Made by a program: the position numbers and the translations under genes. A stretch of DNA of 64,000 nucleotides from Ficedula albicollis. Its lineage: Eukaryota; Chordata; Aves; Passeriformes; Muscicapidae. The notes beneath the pieces were generated by a model. It searched no databases. It worked only from the letters and a program-made list of their open reading frames with translations, and was not told the DNA's origin. The stretch's first letter is position 1; the number at the start of each line of letters is the position of its first letter. Shown here one piece after another: positions 45,501-64,000 of this stretch. Where the stretch lies: the NCBI RefSeq assembly GCF_000247815.1, contig NC_021681.1, forward strand, positions 18,195,040 through 18,259,039, in the 5' to 3' direction.

Positions 45501-47088
45501 AACTGTGTTCACATTCTTTCTTCAGTCCATCCTATTTGTTTTTCAACCAGAGGTTAATAGTCCCTGCAAACTGGCATCATTAATTTAAAAGGCCTCTGGA
45601 TATTGTTGTGTCTATCTGAATTGCAAACACAAGAAATATCCTCAATATTTTCCACCAGCAGAGATGGACAGAAAGAACTTGAGAGCATTAGGATGGGCTG
45701 ACAGTAGTGGAGCTGCGTTTATATAATTCTGCTGGCATAGTGGTAGGTTGTACTATATCTACAGGTAATCTTGTCCTAGCAAATGCTACCATAGGAAGAT
45801 TTAAGGTATATACAGTCTGTGAGGTGTTCCCTTTTTGTATATTCTAGATGGGTCTAGACAGTTTACAATATTCTAGACAAGTAAAGGGTCAAATTTATCA
45901 AGCACTGCCTCCATTTCTTCATATATAATCACTATGGAAACAGATTGCAAAGTGATACACATGAACCAAACTAAGTTGGCACACAATTATTGCTTATAAT
46001 TGATATTACTTGCCTCCATAAGAAATACTGAGGAATAGATTATTGTGAAACCTTAGAAGAGCATTAAAATGATCGATATTTTTTCTACCACCGTATGGAA
46101 GCATTGGGCATGCTCATGCAATCGGTTTGCACAGTACCAGTTACCTTAGTGCTTTATTTTGGACTGCACTAACCTTTAAACCATTCTTTTTTTGTGTACA
46201 CCACTGTACTGCGACCTGCAGCACATCACAGCACCGTGATTTCGGCAGCACCCCGAGGACCACCTAACTTGTCCCCTGCAAATACTCCTGCATCCCTCTC
46301 AGGAAGGATCCACCCTCAGGCCCCGGGACAAGTCCGCGCTGTGCAGCCACGGGCCCGCCGGCCTGCACTGGGCGTGGGCCCGGGGCCGACGAGCCCTCAG
46401 AGGCGCCTCCATCTGCCCCCCTCGCCTCTCCCTGAGCTCCCAGCGCTGCCCCCTCATGACCAACGCTGCCCCTGCTCCGGGAGCGCAGGGGGAGAGCTCG
46501 GGGTGTGTTTCGCTTGTCAGGGAGGAGGAGGCGGGAGCCATTTCTGTGTGCGCATGGGGCGGATGCGCGGCCACCGGCCCCCGCCCGAGGAAGCCTCCTT
46601 CTCTCTCCTATCACCCCCCGACTTTGGGGCATTAAAGACAACAAACACAGTGGGGAAAACGCGGCCACGAAAGGGAGCCGCTATGTCGCCCCAGACGCTG
46701 CCGCAGGGCCGCTCGCTGTGCCCTCAGCCCGGCCAAGCCGGCGCCGCCATTGCCCCCTCCCGCCCCGCGCTGCAGCAGGGACCGGACGGGAAACCCCGTG
46801 CACGCGGGGGGAAGGGGAGGCAGAGGGAGGAAGGAGTGGGGCGCTGTGACGCACTCAATGGTGCAATATCCTTCCGCGGTCTGACAAAAAAAGTAGTTCC
46901 ATGTTCCACGTAACCTCATAGACCCCAATGTTTCATACAAAACCTCTGGATTAATTTAAAAAGTCGTGTGACGGGAATATCTTGGGACAGAGGGCTTAAT
47001 CCGGAGGGATTCGTGCTTTTTTTGCGTGGGGCATAAGGTGTATATCCATGCGCAGAGCACAGCGCAACGAGTCCGGCAGCAGGGCGGG

Positions 47089-47095
47089 TATATAA
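47089..47095 (+). promoter_or_regulatory. TATA box of EIF4A2
   Basis: TATATAA lies 64 nt upstream of the start codon. A pyrimidine-rich stretch (gccttttcag, about 47118-47127) lies at the expected start distance, about 30 nt downstream. A pyrimidine start would fit the 5'TOP-like promoters usual for snoRNA host genes; this last point is inference. Confidence 0.6.
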
Positions 47096-47152
47096 GGCGG
47101 GCGCCGCGGAGGGCTTGCCTTTTCAGTTGAGGACTGAGCTGGTGGTCGGAAC

Positions 47153-54358
<7,206 letters not shown>

Positions 54359-54855
54359 TCCCCGGAATGAGGTGGTTGTGAATCCAGTGCTCGCTGTTGC
54401 TGAATAGGCGATTCACAACGCGCATTGTGCTTCTTTCTCTGGGGATATATTGAATCTTGTCTCAATGCTCATTACGGATCAGAAATACAGATTTTTGATA
54501 AGAGAAGCGACTTTCTGTCGTGAGCTCTTGTGGGGAAAGCCATTGGCTTTGTCCACTTTAGGGTTAGACTGTTGGGGTTGGGTGGAAAGTCATGGGGTCT
54601 GTAAATTTTTTCTTTATTAGAAATTTATTTCCTAGTTCCATAGAAGTGGTTGTATTAGATGTTCTTTATCATTTAATAATTTACTTATGGACTAAAAGAT
54701 ATAAGTGCTGTATAAAGTCAGCCAATTATGTTAAACTAGCCTACCTTCCTTTATTGTATGTACTTACACCTCAGATTAAATTGGAAAGGCCTTTCAAAAT
54801 CTCTAAACTTTTATAAGAGCATTAAAATGCATTTTTGTTTCATATGTATTTATTC

Positions 54856-54861
54856 AATAAA
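54856..54861 (+). promoter_or_regulatory. EIF4A2 polyadenylation signal (proximal)
   Basis: AATAAA about 500 nt after the stop codon, followed by a GT-rich stretch (tagtggtaagtgtg). A second AATAAA lies at 55000-55005. Confidence 0.6.
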
Positions 54862-54999
54862 GTATTTAATTAGTGGTAAGTGTGATCTGGACCCTGTTGC
54901 TAAGCCCCAGCAAGCAAGCAATCATACTATTGTCTTAGTTAGGGTTAAACCCAGTAAAATTTGCCATATTGCACATGTCTTAATGAAGTTTGAATGTTC

Positions 55000-55005
55000 A
55001 ATAAA
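55000..55005 (+). promoter_or_regulatory. EIF4A2 polyadenylation signal (distal)
   Basis: AATAAA in 'gttcaataaaatac', about 640 nt after the stop. Alternative to the proximal signal at 54856. Confidence 0.5.
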
Positions 55006-55115
55006 ATACTTCTATATTCACTTAAATTGTTAAATAGTTGCTTCTTGGGTTGAGGGGAGGGTGACAGCACCTGCTCTGTCTCAGGGTGGGAGCTGAAGTT
55101 GGCAACTGCTGCAGT

Positions 55116-55237
55116 CTTGAGCGTGTCCCTACAGCTCCTGTATTTTTTCATTAATTGCAGGAGTGGTTCTGGACTTCTTGAGCGTGTCCCTACAGCTCCT
55201 GTATTTTGTCATTAATTGCAGGAGTGGTTCTGGACTC
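55116..55237 (+). repeat. 61-bp tandem duplication between EIF4A2 and RFC4
   Basis: Copies begin 'cttgagcgtgtccctaca' at 55116 and 55177, nearly identical. It lies in the roughly 1-kb spacer between the convergent 3' ends. Confidence 0.88.
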
Positions 55238-56016
55238 GAACAGGGTGAACTTCAAGTGCCAGTGTGGCTCTGGGTAAAAGCTCTGGGCTGCTGCACCTGT
55301 GTCCTTAACACTGAAATACCCTTTCATCAGAGTAGAAAATGGCTCACTTAATAAATGGTGCTGGCTTGATGAAAACTGCACTGCATCATTTATGCTCTAA
55401 TACCTGTCCAAGGGTATATTTTTTTTCTCCCCAAAGCATTCAGGAAGGAGGAACAGAGAGGTGGTCAAAAGAGCATCTCTGAAAGGGTATGTCCCAAAGA
55501 TGCTCATCCAGGTCACAGCTTTAAAACGGCTTCTGAGCAAGAATGGAGTGAGATAACAGAAAATCTTGGGTGACATTTTCAGAACACGAGCTACCCTTAA
55601 CACTAAGCATTTTCTTCTTTGAGAGCTTGAATGAAGTAAAAGTTGGAATATGTTTACTGGTAAAGTGATTTTTGCCATGTTTAACCCTCAAGGATCAGAT
55701 ACAAGATGGTGGAAGCATGGGCTGTGCTCCAGCAGGAGCTGGCTTCAGCCTGAAGCTGTGCTTTATAGGGATGTCATCATTTTGTCAAGTCAGTGTGTTC
55801 TGAGCAAATCTAGGCTATGAGGAGTAAGGTCCCTTCTGTCTCTGCTTGCAGCTGATGAAGACTTCACCATGGATATGCTTGCTTTTGATATATTTGTTTG
55901 CATGTGTAAGTATACAACAATTAACTGCACAGTAAGAGCATTACAGACCCCTCTACTTCACTCAGTATAAAAAATTGAACAAAATATTTCAGGTTTTCCA
56001 ACTGCAGTGCAGTCCT

Positions 56017-56022
56017 TTTATT
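56017..56022 (-). promoter_or_regulatory. RFC4 polyadenylation signal
   Basis: TTTATT on the + strand reads AATAAA on the - strand, about 90 nt past the RFC4 stop codon. Confidence 0.6.
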
Positions 56023-56109
56023 GCAAAAAAAAAAAAACCAGTACAAAAGTACACAGGTCCCTGCTCTGAGAGCCCCAGCCACCCCTGGCAGAGAGGGCTG
56101 CTGGAGGAG

Positions 56110-59100
56110 TCAGGTGTTCTGTGTGAGCTGCTGCATCACAAGGGCACAGAGACTCATCAGCTGCAAGAATTCATCAGCACCATCTGCCAGGCATTTGTCC
56201 ACTTCCTGCAGAGGGAACAGAGAAGGGAAAATCCCCTAAAAATGGTGATGCTCAAGGTAGCTGTGTCCTGGGGTACAGTGGAGAACAAGAAGTTTGCCAG
56301 CTGTTTCCTTAATCACCACAGATTTCTCCAGCAGCCACATCACACCTCCCTCCAACTGGAATGGGAACCATGAGCTCTCCAGCCTCATCTCATCTCCTAC
56401 AGGAGGCCACCACATCACAGCTCTATACACAAAGGGGTGTGGCACTGGCCCTGCAAGCCCCTGCCAGAAGCATCACTGCAGGGCATCCACACCACCTGCC
56501 TGCAGTGACTTTAGCAAAACTCCACCACAGCTGGCTTTCCTTCTTCATCAAAAATGGAGCAAGTTAATGAATCTTCTCTTTTTTTGAAAGGCCTATTTTA
56601 TGCACCAGAACAAAACTTGTATTTTGCAGCTCCTAAATTTTTTTAAGTGCTGACTTATTCTCATCTTAATTTTCCCTCCCACTTTATATTAAAAACCCCC
56701 AGGACAACCAAACCCACAAACCTCTGATCAAATCCACTAGAACAACATAATAGGGATAATAATTCACTTAACTAGATTTCAATTTCTTCTCATGAAATTC
56801 CTCAGGACAAAAGTTTGCATTCTACCAAGAAGCATTCAGAATAAAAAAATCGTGCACTTCTTGGGAGAGACTGTGCAAACAAAAATCAACCTGTACAGAT
56901 TAATGTGTTTTGGTTTTTTTTTTAATTCAAGCTGGACTCACTGCAAGTTTCTCAACTATGGCAGATTTCTGCTTGTCACTGTAATCTTCACTCTCCACAA
57001 TGGTGTCATGCAGCTGGTTTACAAGCTGAGCAACAGCAAATCCCTCACTGATGAGATTCTGCACAGGGAGAGAGGAAAAATGAAGTAATTCAGCAGCAGA
57101 AACATCACAAACTGGAAAGACAATCTTGAAAAATTCTGCCTAGACTGAGAGACTGCACTGTAGTTTGGAACTTGTACATTGTAGAGGACAATTGAGCAGG
57201 CTGTGCACAGCCCTGCCCTGCATCCTGCCTGACAGTGACCCAGCGTGAGCACCTCAGACAGGCTGCACCAGCAAGGCAGGCACACAGCAGTAGTTATGTC
57301 CAAATGTTCTTCCAGCTTCTGACACTTTACATCTTGGAAATTTTGAGACATTTAAAGTATTTAACAACCTCTACTGAACCTATCCAATCCTATTCTAAAA
57401 TTAGGAGGGCTTGGCATCCACAGCGTCAGATGGCAGTTTCACAGCCTTCACATTTTAAAGGGCTACCTACTTAGGATTTATTTTCTTCATTGGGTCACTA
57501 AAGACAGCTTTTAAAGAAAATCAGTAGTGCCCAGTTACCAAAAGGTGAAGTGTTGAGAACAATGATCAGTGAAGCCATTTAGGGAGAGAGAAGTTTATAA
57601 AAATAGAAATAGCTTTGGTGCAAGCTTCTTTTTCTGTTCAGCTGAACTGATCTACATGACACCAGTTTAACCTAGGAGAAAGCCAGAGTCATATTGGTAG
57701 GGAAATTTATTTGCAACTTTGACAGCTCTTCCTCAGAAGGGAAAGACTGGGAGTTCTATCTGGGAAAAGACACTTCCCAAATGTGCATCCAAACTGACTG
57801 AGGCCAAATGTTCTTCAGCAGTAGCTTGGGAACAAAGGATTCACAGGGCCTTGACTGAGAGAAACACCCAGGCTAAGCACTAAGAGAACTCTACCTTTGC
57901 CAGTGCTTCCAGTTTCTCAAAGGAACCACTCTGGCAGCCCAACAGCAGTTCATTAATTGTTTCTTTAGGGATGACCTGTAACAAGAAGTGACATTTCTTA
58001 ATTTCAACTTTCTAAATTTAAAATTTGTGTTGATGCTTACAGTCACAAACTGTTCATGGCAGAGGCCATTTCAGGATTTCATTCCTCTACACACCCATCC
58101 ACTTCTAGCAAGTAGATGAGACAGATCAAATAAATTCTAAAAGTGAGAACTAGGCTGTGATATTAAAACAAAAACCTTATAATGACAATAGACTGTTAAA
58201 GTCACCTTCCTAAGTCCAACTGCTTATTCAGGACACTGACTAAGAGGACATTCTTCAACAGTTAGATCAGCCAATGCTTTCTGTACCATTCTACACCTAA
58301 ACAACACAGCAAATAGCTTTTATTTCCAGTGACACATCAATGGCATTCAAAAAAAGCCCAATGCAACAAGATCAGACAATAAATCAGAAGGAAAAAAGTT
58401 GACAGGTGCCATTATGTCACTCTGTGCAGAGAAGAGCTGCCCCTTTCCCCCTTCACTCATTGTCATTCCTGTCAGTTGAGTGCCTGGACACTTTGGTTTC
58501 AAAGCTTCCTTATGAAGCTTTTGTACTAAGGTCACTCCAGGGTCACAGAAGTTGTGAATGACCAAGAACTTCAAGTTTTTATGAAGATGTAAAGCTGGGT
58601 TCCTCTGCTTTAAACAAGCATTATTCATTCAATAACAGAATGTCCTGCTTTTCTATCATTAGTCAATTTCTGCCAGGTTTCAGATGTCTGATATCTATTC
58701 AAATACCAGCTAGTTTACAGGTACACAAAACTGAACAATGACTTCACTGAAAATTCTTCAAAATTGTTCTGTAAAACACTGCACAGTAGCAATTACTTCT
58801 GCTTTCATCAAAGTGAGAACCTCCCACCCCTATAATTAGCTGTGATGGCAGCACCTTCATGGGAAGTGTGTCCTTTATTAAAGCCTATATATTTTTCAGC
58901 TCTCAACTCCTAATCTCACATTTCCTTCTTCAGGGGTGTTTTGTTGCTATAGGAACAGCTTCATACAAGCTTTATTAAACGTGTTTTCTCTCAGAGGTAC
59001 AGATTTCTCCTGTACCTCTTGGTATTACCCATGTCATCCTAGAACAAACCACTGCTGTTTCATTAAAAAGCAGGATCCACACAGATCCTTGTCACTGTCA

Positions 59101-62100
59101 CTGTGAACATTAAGTTGAAAATGAGCTGCTACTGAAAGTAATTTCCCTGTGGTGCTTCCAAACCAATATTGCAATGATCTATACTTATGTACACGTACAT
59201 CTAGAAAAGCACCAAAAAATGTTCTAATCTACTCTCCCACAAAAAAACCCCAAAACTCCAGTTTGCATTCATGGGCAGATTGTGTCAACTCCAGTTTGAA
59301 TTATAAGACTGTTTTACAGTTTTCCATGATTTACAGAAGAAGTTGCTACAAACCTGCTATGTAGTAAGTGTACAGAACCAGGCAGTCTTTAAAATTCTGG
59401 TAAATAGTGCATCATTATCATGCTGCAAAACTAGTGAGTATAAAACTGTTTTTAACCAAACTTTGAGCAATAACAGATAGAGGTAAGAAAAATGCTTTTC
59501 AGAGTAATTCCAGGAGAAACTGTAAGGCACAGCTCACCCCAGCAATTTCAGTGATTATCTTCTCTGTGATCTCCTTCCCACCCATTAGGCGAGTGGCACT
59601 TTGAAGAAAAGTAATTGCTTTTCTTAAGTCCCCTTCTGACACTTTCACCAGGTATGATATTGCCTGAAAAATAATGTCAGAAAATGCTAAGCTAAATGTT
59701 CACTGTTAATTAAAATCTAATACACTTTTTCAGCAGTTACTTTAAAACACCAAGTAGCACATAAAGCAGATTGTCAGAGCCAAGCACAGTACACAAGTTA
59801 CAAAACAACCTCTCTACTAACACAAATGCGTGCTGGCAGTTAGAGAAAGAATCACAGTTTAATGCCAGTACACTCAGCAGAGAGCAAAAAGCCCTACAGT
59901 TTGGCTTCAGTTTTCTCTGGTGGACATTTCTCTGGTTTTAGGACAACTAAAAATTCATCTCCTCTATGGAAGGAGAATAAATGAGTTTATGTATTTTATT
60001 TCATACAAATGAGCAGCCTGGAAAAGTATGCTGACTTGGCCTCTTTCACTGCCATGCAATTATGCACTGGATTAAGTAGTAAAATTACATGGCGATCACA
60101 AAGTTACCTCATTACTGATTTTCACATGTTCCTTCTCAGAAACATCCAACAGCCTCTGCTGTTGGATACTGTCAGACAAAGGCTTGAAGCGGAATTTGGA
60201 GCATCGAGATGTTAAAGGTTCAATTATTCTGAAAGAAAGGAAGGAGAGTGGAAAATGAATGTGTGGGTCAAGTTCTCACAGACAAAGCTAACAAAGGCAG
60301 AAAAGGTTTAAAATACCTTAAAGTTTAAATAAACCTAAAACTGCAACATTGTAACAATTAAAAGTGAAATATAAGATTAAGTAGTAAAATTACATGGCGA
60401 TCACAAAGTTACCTCATTACTGATTTTCACATGTTCCTTCTCAGAAACATCCAACAGCCTCTGCTGTTGGATACTGTCAGACAAAGGCTTGAAGCGGAAT
60501 TTGGAGCATCGAGATGTTAAAGGTTCAATTATTCTGAAAGAAAGGAAGGAGAGTGGAAAATGAATGTGTGGGTCAAGTTCTCACAGACAAAGCTAACAAA
60601 GGCAGAAAAGGTTTAAAATACCTTAAAGTTTAAATAAACCTAAAACTGCAACATTGTAAAAATTAAAAGTGAAATATAATTATTGTTTCAGGCTTGCATG
60701 CACATAGAGACATCTCTATTAACTATGAAAACTATGAAAATTAGGTATCAACTTTTAAGCAGGGAAAAAATAAAAAAGAGACTACAGACCAGACAGCAAA
60801 TCCAAATAAGCAGCAAATTCCAGGTGTACCTGCTGATGTAGTTACAAATAAGACAGAAACGTGTTGTTTTAGATTCTTTTTCCATGGTGCGTCTTAAGGC
60901 TGCCTGGGCTGCTGAAGTCATAGAGTCTGCTTCATCCAGGATCACAATTTTAAAAGGAGGACACATTTTACCACTGAAAAATTAGAAATCTGTTATTCAG
61001 CAGACATGAAATGTACAGACCAAGGGAGGAAAAAAAAACCCAGTGAAAAACATAAACAGAAAAATCACTGCAAATAGCAAGTAATATTTTCCTTAAGCAT
61101 GTATCCTTGAAAAATAGAACAGATTCAGAGGTTCAATCTTTTAAAAAATTATTTTTAGATTAAAGACTAATATTTGTAATAAAGGTGGGGACTGAATTCC
61201 CACAGAAAGACCAACATTTGAATACTGCAGGAGTCCTCTAAAATACATACTCTTACTGTAAGCCGCTTCTTTTAACACTTCATGTAGCTCTTCTTTTTAC
61301 AAGTTTCCTAATTCCCTAAAATCCCAAGAATACTCAACAGACTGATTTCAGCACACAATACCATTTTGTGCCAGGCTGTCTTGGCATGCAGTTTCTTCCT
61401 GCTACTTTCCACAGTCCATACATATGGCTTGACCTGCACTGGGCTTCCCATCACCTAACACCAGAATTCTTTTAGAAACCAACACCTACGTCATAGAAAT
61501 TCCTGCAGATTAGAAAGACTAGGGAAGTAACTTCTGGCACAATTTACCCAAAGAAGCTTTTTATGGTAGCCAGACAATATCTGCAAAGGCAACAAAAAGG
61601 CAACAATTGACTTTTCAAACCCAGAAGTCTTGTGGATTTTTGCTGTCTGCCTCCAATGCTTAAAGCAACAGTAAAAATCCTCCTGGGTTTTCAAACCCCC
61701 AATGTGAAATTCCATGAAGTAAAAGCTCAGCCAAAGCACTGTGTGTTGCCAACTTCTGGGCACTGCTGACCCATCATTTATATTAGAAACAAAAACAACC
61801 ACATGCTTTGTCCTAAGCAGGAAGGGTTTGATCCAGCACTTACTCTGAACGGCTTCCAGACGCCGTTAGCTGAGCAAAAGCCTTCACTTTTTCCCGAATC
61901 ACTTGGATCCCACGCTCATCAGAAGCATTTAACTCAAGGACTCTTTGCCGGAATAAATCAGGCCTGCAAAATTTTTATTACAACACGTTAGCTGCTAACC
62001 CTTGTAATGATATGTTATAAAATATAACAACCCTTCTGGCTGTTTTGAATGGCAGAGATTATTTTTATCAGCATTACTAAATAACATTGTTAAAGACAGT

Positions 62101-63207
62101 TAAGTTGGGATCATAAAATGTTAAGTACGAATTTCCATTAGCTATTTTTGGAATCTCCTCCCGGGCTGCAGAAAACAATGAAGTATAAAATTACATCAGT
62201 TAACCAGGAAAAAAACCAGTAAGAAGTTGGCTTCATACATTCAGAGCACTATATTATTTGCCTTTTTACTTACATCTCGTGAGCATTGTGAAATAACAAG
62301 TAAAATGCCACAATATATTCACTGGAAGTACTACCAGAATGAAATATCCAGAAAGTATAAGACATGCAGTAATTACCTGCAGCACTATACTCCATTTAAA
62401 AAAAACAAAAAACAAGCCAATAATTCACACACTGGATTTTAAATCCTGAGAATTAAAATGGACTCATAATGTGGAGTTGTCTTCCTCCTACTAAAGTAAA
62501 ACTAGCTCTCTTCAAAAAACAGTGAGTCAAAGATTAAAGACGACAAATGAGATGGGGGAAGTATTAAATTCATCATTACATTTGATCATAACATAAAACC
62601 ACCTTCTCATCTATTCTTTTCTTATAGATCACTGAGTTCACTACTAAAAACTCTCAAGTGTCACAAGTGAGTTAATGAATATGTACATGCTGAATTTTAG
62701 TCTGAGTCCTAAATACTACTTTCCAGACACAATTCAATGGTACATAACAGAGAGATTACAAGTCAGACATTTTATGAAGCACTTTGAGATCTATATGTAG
62801 CTAACAACTCACTAAATACGTAATAAAAATTGGAATTCCTCTACAAAGTTCAGTAAGGCATATGCAAGCTATATTCTTTCCATACTCTTTGTTAGGGATT
62901 TGTTACATGGCTGCCAATCTGAAGTCTATCCTGTTAACAGGAATCAGTGATTTGTGACAGGAAATATGAGAAAGAAATCTTATGTTAGAATTGCATTAGA
63001 ATATGAAGATATCCCTGAAAAAGTGCTGGGAACTATCTAAGAGCAGGCAATGACCAGAGGCACTTAATCACATGATTAGGAGACATGTGACTGTTGATTA
63101 CACTGAAGCAACGTGATTCCAGCTTACCCAAACAGCTCTCTAGCAGCTGCTAAAATAGTGGAAGTCTTTCCAGTTCCAGGTGGGCCATAGAACAACAGAT
63201 TGGGAAG
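56110..63207 (-). CDS. RFC4: replication factor C subunit 4, 5'-partial (eight 3' coding exons)
   Basis: RFC4 is an AAA+ subunit of the clamp loader that opens PCNA at primer-template junctions in the nucleus. On the - strand the exons in coding order are 63207-63128, 61963-61844, 60973-60830, 60533-60413, 59663-59538, 57975-57895, 57058-56942 and 56205-56110 (stop 56112-56110). They total 885 nt, 294 aa, corresponding to human residues from about 71 to the end. Motifs: Walker [10 protein letters not shown] in the first exon, [11 protein letters not shown], Walker B ILDEAD, and the clamp-loader SRC motif TSRCSKF. The end reads [10 protein letters not shown]. Exons 1 to about 3 lie right of the window. 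The exon encoding [12 protein letters not shown] is duplicated (second copy 60228-60108). Because it is 121 nt, only one copy can be used in frame; I use the promoter-proximal one, but the choice is arbitrary. Confidence 0.95.
60070..60679 (-). repeat. 305-bp tandem duplication containing an RFC4 coding exon
   Basis: Copies 60070-60374 and 60375-60679, with essentially one mismatch (gtaacaatt/gtaaaaatt). Each contains the complete 121-nt exon with ttctttcag acceptor and gtaact donor on the - strand. Including both would shift the reading frame, so at most one is functional in the mRNA. Confidence 0.93.
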
Positions 63208-64000
63208 CTGAAACAGCAAGGCATAATTTGTAAGAAAAGCAAATTTTAAAAAAAATCCACTAACAGGAAAACCTACTGACAATCTGAACAGAACACACAC
63301 TATCTATTCCTCACAGTAAAAAATGGCAAGTCTTTTCACTTCTAGGTCTCTAAAGGAGGGCAAACAGTTGCTGTTTATAGCACAGCATGAACAAGTGTTA
63401 TTTGGTGGCACCATCCCATGTTCTATCCAAACTGATATTCAGTCTATATTTATTTTTATATATACACCCCAGAGCATGTCTGAGATCAAAAGCCTACAGA
63501 GCTTACTGTTCTGATTGAAGTAACACCCAAATTTATCCAAGAACTGTCTGAGATCAAAAGCCTACAGAGCTTACTGGTATGATTGCAGTAACACCCAAAT
63601 TTATCCAAGAATGGCCTGAAACAGCCTGGGTAGGACCAGCAGTGCAGATGAAACCATCCTTTGCTTTCTCAGCTGCCCAGCCTGCCTTGTGCCTTGTCCA
63701 GCCAGGCTGAGGATTCTGTGCTGCACCAAGAGCACTGCAGTGAGCACAGGGCAGCTCGGGAACGCTGGGCTGCAGTGAGGGCAGTGCAGACACAGCCCAG
63801 CACTCACTGCACTGCACAGCAAATTCCTGCATCCATCCAAGCGGTCTTCAAAGGACACCACTGGCACTTCTTAAAGAAATTAGGTTAACTGATCTTTAAA
63901 AGATTTAATTAACGACCTCAGCATGAAAAATACAACTGCATTACGGAGATATGCTGACACAGGAAGATCAAAGCAATACAGCAAAGACTGCAGCAATTAT
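63208..64000. other. RFC4 upstream intron; no further RFC4 exon seen
   Basis: No - strand segment resembling the preceding RFC4 exon (VDEVAFQEEV region) was found up to the right edge. A 68-bp duplication occupies 63478-63613. The GC-richer part at 63620-63840 gives overlapping small ORFs on both strands without recognisable content. Confidence 0.5.
63478..63613 (+). repeat. 68-bp tandem duplication in RFC4 intron
   Basis: Copies begin 'gtctgagatcaaaagcc' at 63478 and 63546, differing at a few positions. Confidence 0.88.

Larger units (their letters stand above)
28998..46190. other. KNG1-EIF4A2 intergenic region, about 17 kb, no gene recognised
   Basis: The KNG1 3' UTR occupies the start, with several AATAAA candidates (for example 29465-29470 and 29541-29546). 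I found no splice-flanked conserved coding segment on either strand, no tRNA-like cloverleaf, no CR1-type 3' tail and no LTR ends. Recognisable structure is limited to the direct duplications listed separately. Small ORFs of 60-104 codons are scattered and lack domains or codon bias. Confidence 0.5.

Noticed and set aside
46194..46940. A 239-codon + strand ORF and overlapping - strand ORFs upstream of EIF4A2
   Set aside because: Several frames on both strands are open in this GC-rich CpG island. There is no domain, splice signal or homology I recognise.
54592..55033. Small ORFs downstream of EIF4A2 (74-91 codons)
   Set aside because: They lie in the EIF4A2 3' UTR with AT-rich chance frames and no conserved sequence.

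Overview
This is a vertebrate nuclear window, most likely from a bird and probably a songbird. It carries the conserved block HRG - KNG1 - EIF4A2 - RFC4, known in mammals from human 3q27. The avian assignment is inference. It rests on compact introns, dispersed repeats I recognise as avian LTR families, and a kininogen carrying a Thr6 bradykinin, as expected for a sauropsid. No bacterial, CRISPR or plasmid-like feature is present.

Layout. (1) 1-7.7 kb: 3' part of HRG (+ strand, exons 2-7; exon 1 lies left of the window). (2) 7.7-11.1 kb: intergenic, holding a clean solo LTR (8688-9515, 6-bp target duplication) beside or inside an older LTR-like repeat. (3) 11.2-29.0 kb: complete KNG1 (+ strand, 10 coding exons, about 603 aa as high-molecular-weight kininogen) with three cystatin domains, a bradykinin peptide, a His/Lys/Arg-rich D5 and a conserved acidic tail. 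Its introns hold a 638-nt pure poly-C run, a 1.1-kb perfect GGAA array and a tandemly duplicated exon 5. (4) 29-46.2 kb: about 17 kb without a recognisable gene, containing a 1262-bp tandem duplication. (5) 46.2-55.0 kb: CpG-island promoter and complete EIF4A2 (+ strand, 11 coding exons, 407 aa), which hosts SNORD2, SNORA81 (with its miR-1248-like arm) and two further H/ACA snoRNA candidates. Intron 1 holds a 686-nt poly-C run. (6) 56.0-63.2 kb: RFC4 on the - strand, eight 3' coding exons (about 294 aa); the first exons lie right of the window. One RFC4 exon is present twice.

How the genes relate. HRG and KNG1 are paralogous type-3 cystatin, liver-secreted plasma proteins of the contact and coagulation system. 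They share the same intron phases, with three exons per cystatin domain. EIF4A2 (translation initiation helicase and snoRNA host) and RFC4 (clamp-loader subunit) are housekeeping genes that converge tail-to-tail about 1 kb apart.

The most unusual property is structural. There are some 20 direct tandem duplications of about 40-1260 bp, two of which copy whole coding exons, plus three extreme low-complexity tracts. The RFC4 exon copy (121 nt) would break the frame if included, and most copies are nearly identical. Assembly artefacts (collapsed-haplotype false duplications, poly-G read artefacts) are therefore my leading explanation, with real duplication the alternative to test. The most biologically interesting coding observation is the kinin RPPGFTPFR, which differs from the chicken ornithokinin at position 8.
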